Shown: in pieces, positions 8,201-15,581 of the stretch
How the letters are laid out: every line of letters starts with the position of its first letter
Numbering within the stretch: position 1 is the stretch's first letter
DNA from: Bacteroidaceae bacterium
GTDB taxonomy: Bacteria > Bacteroidota > Bacteroidia > Bacteroidales > Bacteroidaceae
NCBI GenBank assembly: GCA_017450985.1
Contig: JAFSSN010000045.1
Span: 1 to 32,204 of the forward strand
Direction of reading: 5' to 3'
Length of the DNA stretch: 32,204 bases
Translations under genes and position numbers: made by a program
The notes under the pieces: model-generated
Databases searched by the model: none
What the model was told of the DNA's origin: nothing
The model's input: only the letters and a program-made list of their open reading frames with translations

Positions 8201-9697
8201 TTGTCAGGTACACTCTTCGCTCCTATCACTCTCAAGGCTACTGCTCCTGCAGGATACAAATTCCTCGGATGGAAGGGCGTAAGCAACAAGATTAACGTTA
8301 CTACATTCACTACGTCAACATCTTGGAAATACTACGACAAGGGCAGCCTCGACGAGGAGGACTGGACTTCATCTTCGTTCAACGACAGCGGATGGCCTTC
8401 TGGTACTACTCCTATAGGATACGGCAAGACTCAGAAGACTACTACAAGCAAGAATCTTCCTACTTACTACTTCCGCAAGAACGTCATCATGAACGCTGCT
8501 CCACAGGCTGGTGAGTCATTCACTCTCTCATACACTATCGACGACGGTATGGTTGTATATGTGAACGGCGTAGAGGCTGGACGCTACAATATGCCTTCAG
8601 GAATAGTTAACTACAACACTTTGGCAACTACTTACGCTCACGACAATCCTGATACTGGCGAACTGGAGATTGACGCAAGTCTCTTCCACAAGGGAACAAA
8701 CGTCATTGCCGTGGAGGTTCACAACAACGACGCAACATCAAGCGACATTCTCTGGAGCGCAATGCTCACATACCACAAGGAGCAGAGCTCTGTCATTGGA
8801 TACGTTTCTAACGATGCTGAATACACTTGCAACAGCGAGGGCAACATCGAGCTCGTAGCTATGTGGCAGAAGATGACAGACGAGGAGATGATTGCTCAAG
8901 GCATCAACGCATCACCTGTTGTCATCAACGAGGTCAGCGCTTCTAACTCTGTATTCGTCAACGACTACTTCAAGAAGAACGACTGGATTGAGCTTTACAA
9001 CACTACTGACAAGGACGTTGATATTGCAGGACTCTACATTTCAGACAACGTTAAAAAGCCTGCTAAGTATCAGATTCCTGCTAACGACGTAACTCTCAAC
9101 ACAGTCATTCCAGCCAACGGATACAAGGTTATCTGGTGCGACAAGCTCGATAACACTCCACAGGCTCTCCACACTTCATTCAAGCTCGGAGCAGAAGGCG
9201 GTGACATTATGATTGCCATGGGCAAGGCTGACGCAACAAGTGATGACATCACGGCTGGTGAAAACATTGCTTACAGCGACACAATAACATACATTACTCA
9301 CAACGGTCAGCAAGCATTCGGCCGCTTCCCTGACAACGGAGCAAGCACTTACGTGCTCGACATCCCTACTCCGGGCAAGGCTAACATCCTGACTTCATAC
9401 GCAACTGAGTATGTAGCACCTGAACCTGAGCCAGAGCCAGACGCTATTACAATTACACGCGACGGCGGAATGACAATAGCATTCATCGACGGTGTTGTAA
9501 ACATTAAGAGCGAGGATGCCGCAATTACACTTGCAGCTGTTTACGCAGCATCAGGTGCTAAGCAGGCTGTGAACACTACACGCAGCACCAACTCTTACGT
9601 AACTCTCAACGTCTCTTCATTGCCAACAGGCATCTACATTGCCAAGGCTGTGAACGCTGACGGAAACGAGTGTCAGATCAAGTTCGTCATTAAGTAA
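5273..9697 (+). CDS. secreted multidomain CotH-kinase and lamin-tail-domain protein with a type IX-like sorting domain
   Basis: A 1474-residue exported protein; the signal peptide MNKITTLVLTSLASLTVNA is cut before QTW. Domains in order: a beta-rich, possibly sugar-binding region (20-215), a BIG2-type Ig fold (about 220-300), a lamin-tail domain (about 308-430; INEIMAAN, WVELYNP), a chitobiase-type Ig domain (about 463-540; LKYTTDGTAPT), and a CotH-like kinase domain (about 545-940; NMREPNNKHYA, NWDWPQNNVKGFRDLNDG, FVLFDLDGSL). A jelly-roll-like segment with a YYDKGSLDEEDW motif (about 1017-1160), a second lamin-tail domain (about 1214-1375), an EPEPEPEPD linker and a C-terminal domain of the type IX secretion kind (about 1389-1474; LPTGIYIAKAV, IKFVIK) follow. 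CotH folds phosphorylate secreted proteins in Bacillus spores. Whether this copy is active is not shown. It is monocistronic, between a full promoter and a strong terminator. Confidence 0.88.
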   Translation: MNKITTLVLTSLASLTVNAQTWIDVTDTYVKNPRYDNNDYSFWEGTPLSGNGPKENAEHYQKNYDTYQTITGLPAGKYRVSLNAFYRIGNPSTDYSTYNSANYTNSQYARLYAKSSEGSYDVGIASASSAALETALSGAVSGVGRQTGGSWWNPTYEYWIPNNMEAANSWFSAGYYLNRVECQVGSDGILTIGIRKTTTVNEDWTCLDNWQLEHYDFVKEIESITFNESSIDIVLGGQVLVKPIITPSDATFQTVAWTIKDTKIATVSSDGTVTAVGVGKTVLTATAKDGSGVKGTIDINVFKNEPSSENIVINEIMAANADVYLDPNMNYGSWVELYNPTSKGVNIGGLYVSDDATNLKKHKLTSNYGSIPAHGYAILNFDHHEIWTENAYRQIDDKLDCDGGTIIISDGTNIIAQQEYPAAIGARISYARTTDGGSTWGNAGNPTPGASNADGMFATEQIEAPVVDKNGQLFNGTMQICVNIPDGATLKYTTDGTAPTLTNGEVSETGLFTIDETTTFRFRLFKNDYLPSKVVTRSYIENNGNEPFPIISVVTDPDNIYSKERGAFMSGPNGRPGNGRTDKCNWNMAWDHPVNFEYITTDNECVVSQECDFSMCGGWSRAWTPHAFKLKANKVYDFENTFNYQFFSEKPNLKHKTLQIRNGGNDNNCRIKDAALQGVVGSSGLYVDHQAWQPVHVYINGESYAVLNMREPNNKHYAYANYGIDTDEMEQFEMSPDSGYVQMQGTGEYFEKLCELSEDAEDADTYDQISKLMDIDEYINYMAIELYLGNWDWPQNNVKGFRDLNDGKFHFVLFDLDGSLSTDTPFETFFQKLYYQFDTLHGFDYSNNQNVEGQRLIKEIKFVQLFRNMLTNADFRKRFIDAYCIVNGSVFTPDRVSETINKMSSYLSTGYYVFPSSTANELINKFTTARQTALIAQLKNTEDMQLSSVSGQKANLSSNIEGAQISINGQTIPTGKLSGTLFAPITLKATAPAGYKFLGWKGVSNKINVTTFTTSTSWKYYDKGSLDEEDWTSSSFNDSGWPSGTTPIGYGKTQKTTTSKNLPTYYFRKNVIMNAAPQAGESFTLSYTIDDGMVVYVNGVEAGRYNMPSGIVNYNTLATTYAHDNPDTGELEIDASLFHKGTNVIAVEVHNNDATSSDILWSAMLTYHKEQSSVIGYVSNDAEYTCNSEGNIELVAMWQKMTDEEMIAQGINASPVVINEVSASNSVFVNDYFKKNDWIELYNTTDKDVDIAGLYISDNVKKPAKYQIPANDVTLNTVIPANGYKVIWCDKLDNTPQALHTSFKLGAEGGDIMIAMGKADATSDDITAGENIAYSDTITYITHNGQQAFGRFPDNGASTYVLDIPTPGKANILTSYATEYVAPEPEPEPDAITITRDGGMTIAFIDGVVNIKSEDAAITLAAVYAASGAKQAVNTTRSTNSYVTLNVSSLPTGIYIAKAVNADGNECQIKFVIK

Positions 9698-9711
9698 CGA
9701 CAACAATATCA

Positions 9712-9754
9712 ATACAGTCCTCTTTCCCGTACCTCGGGAGAGGACTGTATTTCA
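9712..9754 (+). terminator. hairpin terminator after the CotH protein gene
   Basis: The arms ATACAGTCCTC (9712-9722) and GAGGACTGTAT (9740-9750) are perfect complements, with an inner CCC/GGG pairing, followed by TTCATTT. It lies 15 bases after the stop codon. Confidence 0.8.
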
Positions 9755-9817
9755 TTTATCCGGAACATTGGTAATCACTTCGGCAAAATGTATAGTTATT
9801 CTTTCAAGAAAACGTCG

Positions 9818-9825
9818 TACATTTG
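9818..9825 (+). promoter_or_regulatory. -7 element for the MATE-DUF3737-hrpB operon
   Basis: TACATTTG matches TAnnTTTG, 35 bases before the ATG at 9861. A start site near 9830 rules out the in-frame TTG at 9768 as the translation start. The -33 box is poor; only TTTC-type sequence is seen upstream. Confidence 0.6.
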
Positions 9826-9860
9826 CACCAAGATTTAGAGGATTACTCACTACACGTTTT

Positions 9861-11276
9861 ATGAATAAAGACGCACTACTGCGGTTTCTTAGAGACGGCA
9901 AGCATATGACATTGGGCAATCAAATAAATTTGGTTGCCCTTTTGAGTTTTCCCGCCATCCTTGCACAGTTATCCTCTATACTGATGCAGTATATCGATGC
10001 ATCCATGGTAGGTAGTCTCGGAGCCAAGGCTTCAGCCTCAATTGGACTGACATCAACGACAATATGGCTGTTCGGAGGATTGTGTACATCTGCAGCGACA
10101 GGATTCTACGTTCAGGTAGCTCACCTCATCGGCAGCAAAAACTTTACGGAGGCACAGAACGTGCTGCGACAGTCAATAGCAACGACGCTGCTGTTCGTAC
10201 TCGTCCTTACGCTCATAGCACTTGCCATAGCACCATACCTCCCGGTATGGCTTGGCGGCGACTCTTCTATCTGCCACGATGCTACAAGCTACTTTGTCAT
10301 CTTTGCAGCCACCCTACCCTTGGTGCAGATGAAGACACTTGCTGGCGGAATGTTACGATGCAGTGGAAACATGAAAGTACCGAGTATGCTCAACATACTG
10401 ATGTGTACTCTCGATGTCGTATTCAACTTTCTGTTCATCTTCCCTACAAGGGAGATAAGCATTGGCAACATCAACATAACCGTCTATGGCTTCGACCTCG
10501 GCGTGATAGGAGCGGCACTCGGCACATCAATGTCCATCATCATAACATGTGTGCTCGAATGGTATTTCCTGCTTTACCGCACACCCGAGCTGGACATACG
10601 CAGCACATCAGGCAACTATATGCCCGAACAGAAGAATCTACGCATCTGGACAAAGATTGGCCTTCCGATGGGAATGGAACATGCAGTTATGAACTGCGCC
10701 CAGATAGCAAGTACGTTCATAGTTGCGCCTCTCGGCATCGCAGCCATTGCTGCCAACGCCTTCGGCATTACGATAGAAAGTCTGTGCTACATGCCTGGCT
10801 ACGGCATAATGGAGGCCGCCACCACACTCGTGGGTCAGAGCCTCGGTGCAAAGCGTGAGCAACTGGCAAACAGCTTCGCCACCATAACCATAACTGCCGG
10901 AATCATAATAATGACCCTCATGGGAATACTCATGTACATATATGCTCCCGAGCTAATGTGCTTCATGACTCCCGACACAGAGGTACAGCGACTCGCCACT
11001 GACGCCTTGCGCATCGAGGCATGGGCAGAACCGATGTTTGCAGCATCAATTGTAGCATACGGAGTATTTGTAGGGCGCAAAACTGTATTTGCCCCGTGCG
11101 TGCTCAACCTTTGCAGCATCTGGTGCATACGCATCACACTGGCATGGTGGTTGTCTAAGGACTACGGACTTAACGGCATCTGGCTGGCAATGTGCATAGA
11201 ACTATGCTTCCGCGGACTTAGCTCACTCATTCTGCTTAGAATCAAGGTACGTCCAAAGCAGCAGAAACAGACATAG
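9861..11276 (+). CDS. MATE family multidrug/toxin efflux transporter
   Basis: A 471-residue inner-membrane protein with about 12 hydrophobic segments in two homologous halves, the usual size for MATE exporters, which move cationic drugs or metabolites outward by H+ or Na+ antiport. Typical features are the N-terminal segment FPAILAQLSSILMQYIDASMVGSLG, the repeated-half signature AANAFGITIESLCYMPGYGI, and GQSLGAKR in the second half. The start at 9861 (MNKDALLRFLRDGKHMTLGN) gives a normal cytoplasmic N-terminus. A longer reading from 9768 would include the promoter. The DUF3737 gene follows after 33 bases, so this is probably the first gene of an operon that ends with hrpB. The substrate cannot be deduced. 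Confidence 0.9.
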   Translation: MNKDALLRFLRDGKHMTLGNQINLVALLSFPAILAQLSSILMQYIDASMVGSLGAKASASIGLTSTTIWLFGGLCTSAATGFYVQVAHLIGSKNFTEAQNVLRQSIATTLLFVLVLTLIALAIAPYLPVWLGGDSSICHDATSYFVIFAATLPLVQMKTLAGGMLRCSGNMKVPSMLNILMCTLDVVFNFLFIFPTREISIGNINITVYGFDLGVIGAALGTSMSIIITCVLEWYFLLYRTPELDIRSTSGNYMPEQKNLRIWTKIGLPMGMEHAVMNCAQIASTFIVAPLGIAAIAANAFGITIESLCYMPGYGIMEAATTLVGQSLGAKREQLANSFATITITAGIIIMTLMGILMYIYAPELMCFMTPDTEVQRLATDALRIEAWAEPMFAASIVAYGVFVGRKTVFAPCVLNLCSIWCIRITLAWWLSKDYGLNGIWLAMCIELCFRGLSSLILLRIKVRPKQQKQT

Positions 11277-11309
11277 ACAGTACGAAAAACAATACAACAT
11301 AAACGAGAT

Positions 11310-12167
11310 ATGAGAATGACGACAATACAGAATCAAGAGTTCGGCGGCGAACGCCCACTCTACGCAAGCCACAACCTACGGTTGGAGAACGTGACAATCC
11401 ACATTGGAGAGTCATCCATCAAGGAAAGCAGCAACATCGAAGCCGAGAACTGCACCTTCGAAGGCAAATACGTATTTTGGGAGAATGACGGCTTCACCGT
11501 GCGTAACTGCTACTTTGCCGAGAGCGCACGCTCCAGTCTCTGGTACTCGCGCAACTGTAAGATGTACGACTGCAAGTGCGATGCTCCTAAGTTGTTCCGA
11601 CGCATGGACGGCATATATGTAGAGAACACGGACTTCCCTAACGGTGAGCAGTTCCTTTGGGACTGCAAGAACATAACACTGAAGAACGTGAAGATTGCCA
11701 ACTGCGACTACCTGTTCATGCACAGCGAGAACATACGCATCGACGACTATCGTCAGGACGGCAACTACTCGTTCCAGTATGCCAAGAACGTTGAAATTCA
11801 CAATGCCATCATCAACTCAAAAGACTCTTTCTGGGAGTCGGAGAACGTCACCGTGTACGACTCTGAAATCAACGGCGAGTACCTTGCATGGTACGGCAAG
11901 AACATCAAGCTCGTACGCTGCCGAATTACCGGCGAGCAACCTCTCTGCTACGTTGACGGACTTATTCTCGAAGACTGCACTTTCGGCGACGATGCCAACC
12001 TCGCACTTGAATACTCTACCGTAAACGGCAATATAAAGGGCGACATCGTTAGCATCAAAAACCCTACGAGCGGTACTATCATCGTAGAAGGTAAATGCGG
12101 CGAACTCATTTGGGACAAGAATCAGAAAGCCCCAGCCGATGCCGTCGTTAAGATATTAAACAAGTAA
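11310..12167 (+). CDS. DUF3737 family protein (beta-helix-like)
   Basis: A 285-residue protein without signal peptide or membrane segments. It starts MRMTTIQNQEFGGERPLYAS, the opening I associate with DUF3737. The body is a run of short imperfect repeats built around an x-C/V-x-[FY]-x-x-x-x-x-[FL]-W pattern (FEGKYVFWEN, SARSSLWYSRN, GEQFLWDCKN, SKDSFWESEN, NGEYLAWYGKN). Each has a polar turn and an N-[IV]-x-[LIV] strand, as expected for a right-handed beta-helix. Such folds often bind or process carbohydrate, but no catalytic residues are apparent and the family role is unknown to me. It lies 33 bases after the MATE gene and 24 bases before the small ORF at 12192. A second ATG two codons in could also serve as start. 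Confidence 0.8.
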   Translation: MRMTTIQNQEFGGERPLYASHNLRLENVTIHIGESSIKESSNIEAENCTFEGKYVFWENDGFTVRNCYFAESARSSLWYSRNCKMYDCKCDAPKLFRRMDGIYVENTDFPNGEQFLWDCKNITLKNVKIANCDYLFMHSENIRIDDYRQDGNYSFQYAKNVEIHNAIINSKDSFWESENVTVYDSEINGEYLAWYGKNIKLVRCRITGEQPLCYVDGLILEDCTFGDDANLALEYSTVNGNIKGDIVSIKNPTSGTIIVEGKCGELIWDKNQKAPADAVVKILNK

Positions 12168-12191
12168 CAACAAGCATATTAAAACCAAGCA

Positions 12192-12329
12192 ATGACTTAC
12201 GAAGAAGCAAAAGAAATGGTTATGGGCATGCCTGAAGTCGTGGCACGCGGGCCTCAGTATGTAGAAGAATTCATACAAGGCTTTTTGGAAGCCATGAACA
12301 GCGACATATCAAACCCTGCCGACTCATAA
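12192..12329 (+). CDS. 45-residue hypothetical protein, overlapping the hrpB start
   Basis: An ORF below the usual size cut-off encodes 45 residues beginning MTYEEAKEMVMGMPEVVARG and ending NSDISNPADS. It lies in the 161-base gap between the DUF3737 gene and hrpB and is read in the same direction. Its stop TAA shares one base with the hrpB ATG (TAATG), the arrangement seen in translational coupling. The sequence is acidic and predicted mostly helical, without a signal peptide, Cys or known motif. I do not recognise it. Support is positional: it fills the gap precisely and has a Bacteroidales-like A-rich leader. Confidence 0.6.
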   Translation: MTYEEAKEMVMGMPEVVARGPQYVEEFIQGFLEAMNSDISNPADS

Positions 12330-14866
12330 TGCGACTAATCGTGAATAGAACGTTACGCATATCAGACGAGGCAAATATGCTACCAGCAATGAAGATTGCA
12401 GATGCCGTCAATCAGCATCTGCAATCTTCTTCATGTCTTGTCGTAACAGCACCTCCCGGAGCTGGTAAATCCACCATTCTGCCGCTCACCATACTACAAG
12501 GCATGGAACATGAAGGCAAGATTCTGATGCTTGAGCCTCGTCGATTGGCTGCACGCCAGATTGCCGAGCGCATGGCACATCTCATTGGTGAAAAGACTGG
12601 CGAGACAGTCGGATACAGAGTGAGATTTGAAAACAAGACATCAAACGACACACGCATAGAAGTCCTAACAGAAGGAATACTAACGCGCATGCTGGTGGAC
12701 GACGCACTACTTGAAGGCGTGTCGATTGTCGTATTTGACGAGTTTCACGAAAGAAGCATCAACAGCGACCTTGCACTGGCGCTTGTGCGTGAGACACAAC
12801 AGATAATACGCCCCGACCTGAAAATCGTCATAATGTCAGCCACTATTGACACCGAGGAGATATGCACACGCCTCGATGCCCCACTCGTCGAGAGCGAAGG
12901 AAGAATGTACCCCGTTGAAGTCGTCCACAAAGGCGACCTCCAGACAAACTATTCCTTCTATAATCCCGACGACATAGCAAAAGCGGTATCACTTGCCATA
13001 ATAGAAGCCCATAAAGAACATGACGGCGACATCCTCGCCTTTCTTCCCGGACAAGGCGAGATAATGAGGTGCGCAGCTATACTCGGCGATTCTCTCGGCT
13101 CGACAAGCATCTACCCCCTTTACGGTTTACAATCGTTCAACGACCAGCACAAGGCCATAGCTCCAAGCCGTGAAGGCGAGCGCAAAGTAGTGCTTGCCAC
13201 ACCCGTGGCAGAGACATCGCTCACCATCGAAGGCGTGAGGATAGTCGTTGACTCAGGCCTCTGTCGCAAGATGATGTATGACCCTCAAAGCGGAATCAGC
13301 CATCTTGAAACGGTACTGATAAGCATGGACATGGCAAACCAGCGAAGCGGTCGTGCAGGACGAGTTGCCGCAGGTGTATGCTACCGTCTCTGGAGCATGG
13401 CCACCGAGCACAAGATGAAGGAATGCAGAACGCCCGAGATACTGGATGCCGACCTTTCGACCATGCTCTTGGACATCAGCGCATGGGGCGAATGTGCCGT
13501 CGAAGAATTGTCATGGCTCACTCCGCCCCCTTCTGCCAACATATCAATGGCAAGGAACACCCTTCAAATGCTCGGAGCAATTACCGATACGGGTAAAATT
13601 ACCGACACGGGCAGACACATGGCAAAAATGCCTTGCCATCCACGCATTGCACGAATGCTCATATCAGCAGAGACGAAGGAGGAGCAGTCGCTCGCATCCG
13701 ACATCTCCGCACTCCTTGAAGCTAAAGACCCATTGGCAGAGACAGCCATGACGGCAGACATCAACTATCGCATTGACACACTTCGCAGCATACGGTCAAA
13801 GCGTTCGTCACAACGTCAATGGGAACAAATCATACGTGAGGCAGAGCAATACCGAAACCTTCTTGGATGTAAGGAGAACAACAGCGAATTCGACCCGCGA
13901 ACCGTCGGACGACTACTCGCATGTGCCTTCCCTGAGCGCATAGGTTCTGCCCACAAAGACGGATGCGGAAAATTCATGCTTGCAAGCGGCGACAATGCCT
14001 TTGTCGATAAGGATGACATACTCTCCGCACACGAGTGGATTGCCGTTGCAAACTTCAACGCACAGCGCAACGGAGGACGCATATTCATTGCCTCGCCTCT
14101 CGCCCCAAAAGACATACAACGTCTCGCTCGAGAAAGAGAAAGAATACAATGGGACAACAAGGAAGGAAGACTCATTGCAAGAAAAGAAACGTATATCGGC
14201 AAACTCATCATCAATACCACTCCGCTACAGGACATCAACCACGATGCCGCACTAAGCATCGTGGCCGAAGCAGCACAGAAATACGGACTCAGCATGTTCA
14301 CGTTTGACGACAAAGTGCAGAACCTTCAACAAAGGATAGCAACCGTACAGAAGTGGCATCCAGAAAAAGAACTTCCCGAAGTAAGTACCGAAGCCGTCTT
14401 ACGGAGAGCCGGCGAATGGTTACCGTACTATGCCGGCAAAAACCTGTGCTCATCAGAACTGAAGAAAATAGACCTTTCCGCAGTCATCTGGGCAATGCTA
14501 CAGTATGACGACCAACAATACATAGAGCAAATTGCACCTACGCATATTGTAGTTCCTACCGGCAGCCACATAAAGGTGGAATACCGTCAGGGTGCAGAAG
14601 AACCAATATTGAGGGTAAGACTACAGGAGTGTTTCGGACTTGAAGACACGCCAAGAGTAAACGAAGGCAAGACCGCAGTCCTCATGGAACTACTCTCCCC
14701 CGGATTCAAGCCCGTACAACTGACAAAAGACCTCAAGAGTTTCTGGAGCAACGCCTACTTCGACGTAAAGAAAGAACTGAAGCGTCGCTATCCAAAACAC
14801 TACTGGCCCGACAACCCTCTTGAGGCGGAAGCCGTAAGGGGAGTAAAAAGAAACACAAGTAAATAG
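12329..14866 (+). CDS. hrpB: ATP-dependent helicase HrpB
   Basis: An 845-residue DExH-box helicase, close to the usual 800-850 residues of HrpB. Motif I is APPGAGKST (41-49), motif II DEFH (137-140, a variant of DEAH), motif III SAT (170-172), motif V includes ATPVAETSLTI, and motif VI is QRSGRAGR (338-345). An HA2-like region and the HrpB-specific C-terminal domain follow, ending KRRYPKHYWPDNPLEAEAVR, the family's typical PKHxWPxxP close. It should unwind or remodel RNA in an ATP-dependent way; the precise role of HrpB is poorly defined. The ATG at 12329 overlaps the stop of the 45-residue ORF. A second ATG at 12377 (MLPAMKIADAV) aligns better with shorter relatives and could be the real start. 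Confidence 0.92.
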   Translation: MRLIVNRTLRISDEANMLPAMKIADAVNQHLQSSSCLVVTAPPGAGKSTILPLTILQGMEHEGKILMLEPRRLAARQIAERMAHLIGEKTGETVGYRVRFENKTSNDTRIEVLTEGILTRMLVDDALLEGVSIVVFDEFHERSINSDLALALVRETQQIIRPDLKIVIMSATIDTEEICTRLDAPLVESEGRMYPVEVVHKGDLQTNYSFYNPDDIAKAVSLAIIEAHKEHDGDILAFLPGQGEIMRCAAILGDSLGSTSIYPLYGLQSFNDQHKAIAPSREGERKVVLATPVAETSLTIEGVRIVVDSGLCRKMMYDPQSGISHLETVLISMDMANQRSGRAGRVAAGVCYRLWSMATEHKMKECRTPEILDADLSTMLLDISAWGECAVEELSWLTPPPSANISMARNTLQMLGAITDTGKITDTGRHMAKMPCHPRIARMLISAETKEEQSLASDISALLEAKDPLAETAMTADINYRIDTLRSIRSKRSSQRQWEQIIREAEQYRNLLGCKENNSEFDPRTVGRLLACAFPERIGSAHKDGCGKFMLASGDNAFVDKDDILSAHEWIAVANFNAQRNGGRIFIASPLAPKDIQRLARERERIQWDNKEGRLIARKETYIGKLIINTTPLQDINHDAALSIVAEAAQKYGLSMFTFDDKVQNLQQRIATVQKWHPEKELPEVSTEAVLRRAGEWLPYYAGKNLCSSELKKIDLSAVIWAMLQYDDQQYIEQIAPTHIVVPTGSHIKVEYRQGAEEPILRVRLQECFGLEDTPRVNEGKTAVLMELLSPGFKPVQLTKDLKSFWSNAYFDVKKELKRRYPKHYWPDNPLEAEAVRGVKRNTSK

Positions 14867-14918
14867 TCTAATAATCAAAAAACGAAATGACTGACAATTA
14901 AGCAACTGATAATGCACG

Positions 14919-14950
14919 ATTTATTCTCCGAAAATTTTCGGAGAATAAAT
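14919..14950. terminator. perfect 32-bp palindrome, likely terminator of the hrpB operon
   Basis: Sixteen bases from 14919 (ATTTATTCTCCGAAAA) are followed directly by their exact reverse complement. The RNA would form a stem with a small A/U loop, followed by AAATTATTCTTC, a weak U-tract. It lies 53 bases after the hrpB stop. Its full symmetry also allows a DNA-level role such as a dimer binding site. Confidence 0.55.
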
Positions 14951-14968
14951 AAATTATTCTTCGCACAA

Positions 14969-15000
14969 TTTGGTTTTGTACAATAATAATAGTATTTTTG
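14969..15000 (+). promoter_or_regulatory. orphan Bacteroidetes promoter reading into the 11-bp array
   Basis: TTTG (14969-14972), a 20-bp spacer and TATTTTTG (14993-15000) match the consensus fully. No ORF of credible length starts downstream before 15582, and the sugar porter has its own promoter at 15516-15546. A transcript beginning near 15005 would pass through the repeat element at 15113-15266, so this may drive a noncoding RNA. The product itself is not shown. Confidence 0.5.
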
Positions 15001-15112
15001 CATACGAAAGCCAAGGAAGTAAAAACTCGCGGTGTTTGCAGATACAAATAAACTGACATAATGCCTATCTAACTTCAAAGACAAAGCACTATTCACCGTG
15101 ACTCCCAAATGT

Positions 15113-15266
15113 TTTCTCCGCATTTCCTCCGTATTTTCATCGGGTTTTCTCCGACTGTTCTACGGGTCGTACCCGTAGAAAACCCGTAGGATATACGTAG
15201 AACATCCGAAGAATATCCGTAGAGCATCCGTAGAAAGTTCGTGTGTATTACATACCATACACGAAC
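15113..15266. repeat. 11-bp phased inverted array, copy 2
   Basis: The plus-strand units are TTTCTCCGCAT, TTCCTCCGTAT, TTTCATCGGGT, TTTCTCCGACT and GTTCTACGGGT. The centre is CGT (15168-15170). The inverted units are ACCCGTAGAAA, ACCCGTAGGAT, ATACGTAGAAC, ATCCGAAGAAT, ATCCGTAGAGC and ATCCGTAGAAA, ending at 15236. All are exactly 11 bp. A dyad GTTCGTGT (15237-15244) / ACACGAAC (15259-15266) closes the element, paralleling the TTCGT/ACGAA pair after copy 1. The innermost units pair almost perfectly. The outer ones match the unit consensus better than they match each other. Three left units share a C at unit position 6 where copy 1 has A, a sign of homogenisation within the array. Confidence 0.9.
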
Positions 15267-15388
15267 CACTCAAGCACCATTCAAACACTGTTCGGTCTCA
15301 GTTTAACGCCCTTTAAACAGCCAAGCGCATAAAAGCACATTGTACATCTGTTTCCTGTACCATGCGGGAAAAACCCAAACATTATATG

Positions 15389-15491
15389 TATGGTAATTGG
15401 AACCAACCATAGTAGTTGCACTGTGCTAATTGCATTATATTTATGCAAAACTCACATATTTACCAAGACAGACATAAGTATGCAAGTGCAA
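15389..15491. promoter_or_regulatory. dyads and TGCAA half-sites upstream of the sugar porter promoter
   Basis: Two inverted repeats are visible: TATGGT (15389-15394) with ACCATA (15406-15411), and TTGCAT (15430-15435) with ATGCAA (15443-15448). Further TGCAA or TTGCA copies occur at 15416, 15481, 15487 and 15518, the last overlapping the -33 box. This is a plausible operator region for a sugar-responsive regulator. The regulator is unknown and no regulator gene is adjacent. Confidence 0.35.
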
Positions 15492-15515
15492 TAACAAGAT
15501 TTTTACACGACATAT

Positions 15516-15546
15516 TTTGCAATTTATGCAGAATGGCCTATATTTG
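15516..15546 (+). promoter_or_regulatory. promoter of the sugar porter operon
   Basis: TTTG (15516-15519), a 19-bp spacer and TATATTTG (15539-15546) match the Bacteroidetes consensus. Transcription would start near 15551, about 30 bases before the ATG at 15582. Confidence 0.75.
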
Positions 15547-15581
15547 TCACAACTTAATCAAACTAAAGCAACGTATACCAC

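Noticed and set aside
9768..9860. A 31-codon N-terminal extension of the MATE gene from TTG
   Set aside because: It contains the TACATTTG promoter element, and the extra residues do not resemble a MATE N-terminus.
14875..15123. An 82-codon minus-strand open frame starting MRRKHLG
   Set aside because: Its ATG is the first unit of the 11-bp array, it crosses the palindrome and the orphan promoter, and the product has no protein-like pattern. The similar MRRK start near 4895 comes from the same repeat unit.
15113..15236. An invertible promoter or recombinase switch with inverted ends
   Set aside because: The arms are separated by only 3 bp, so inversion would change nothing useful, and no recombinase gene is present.
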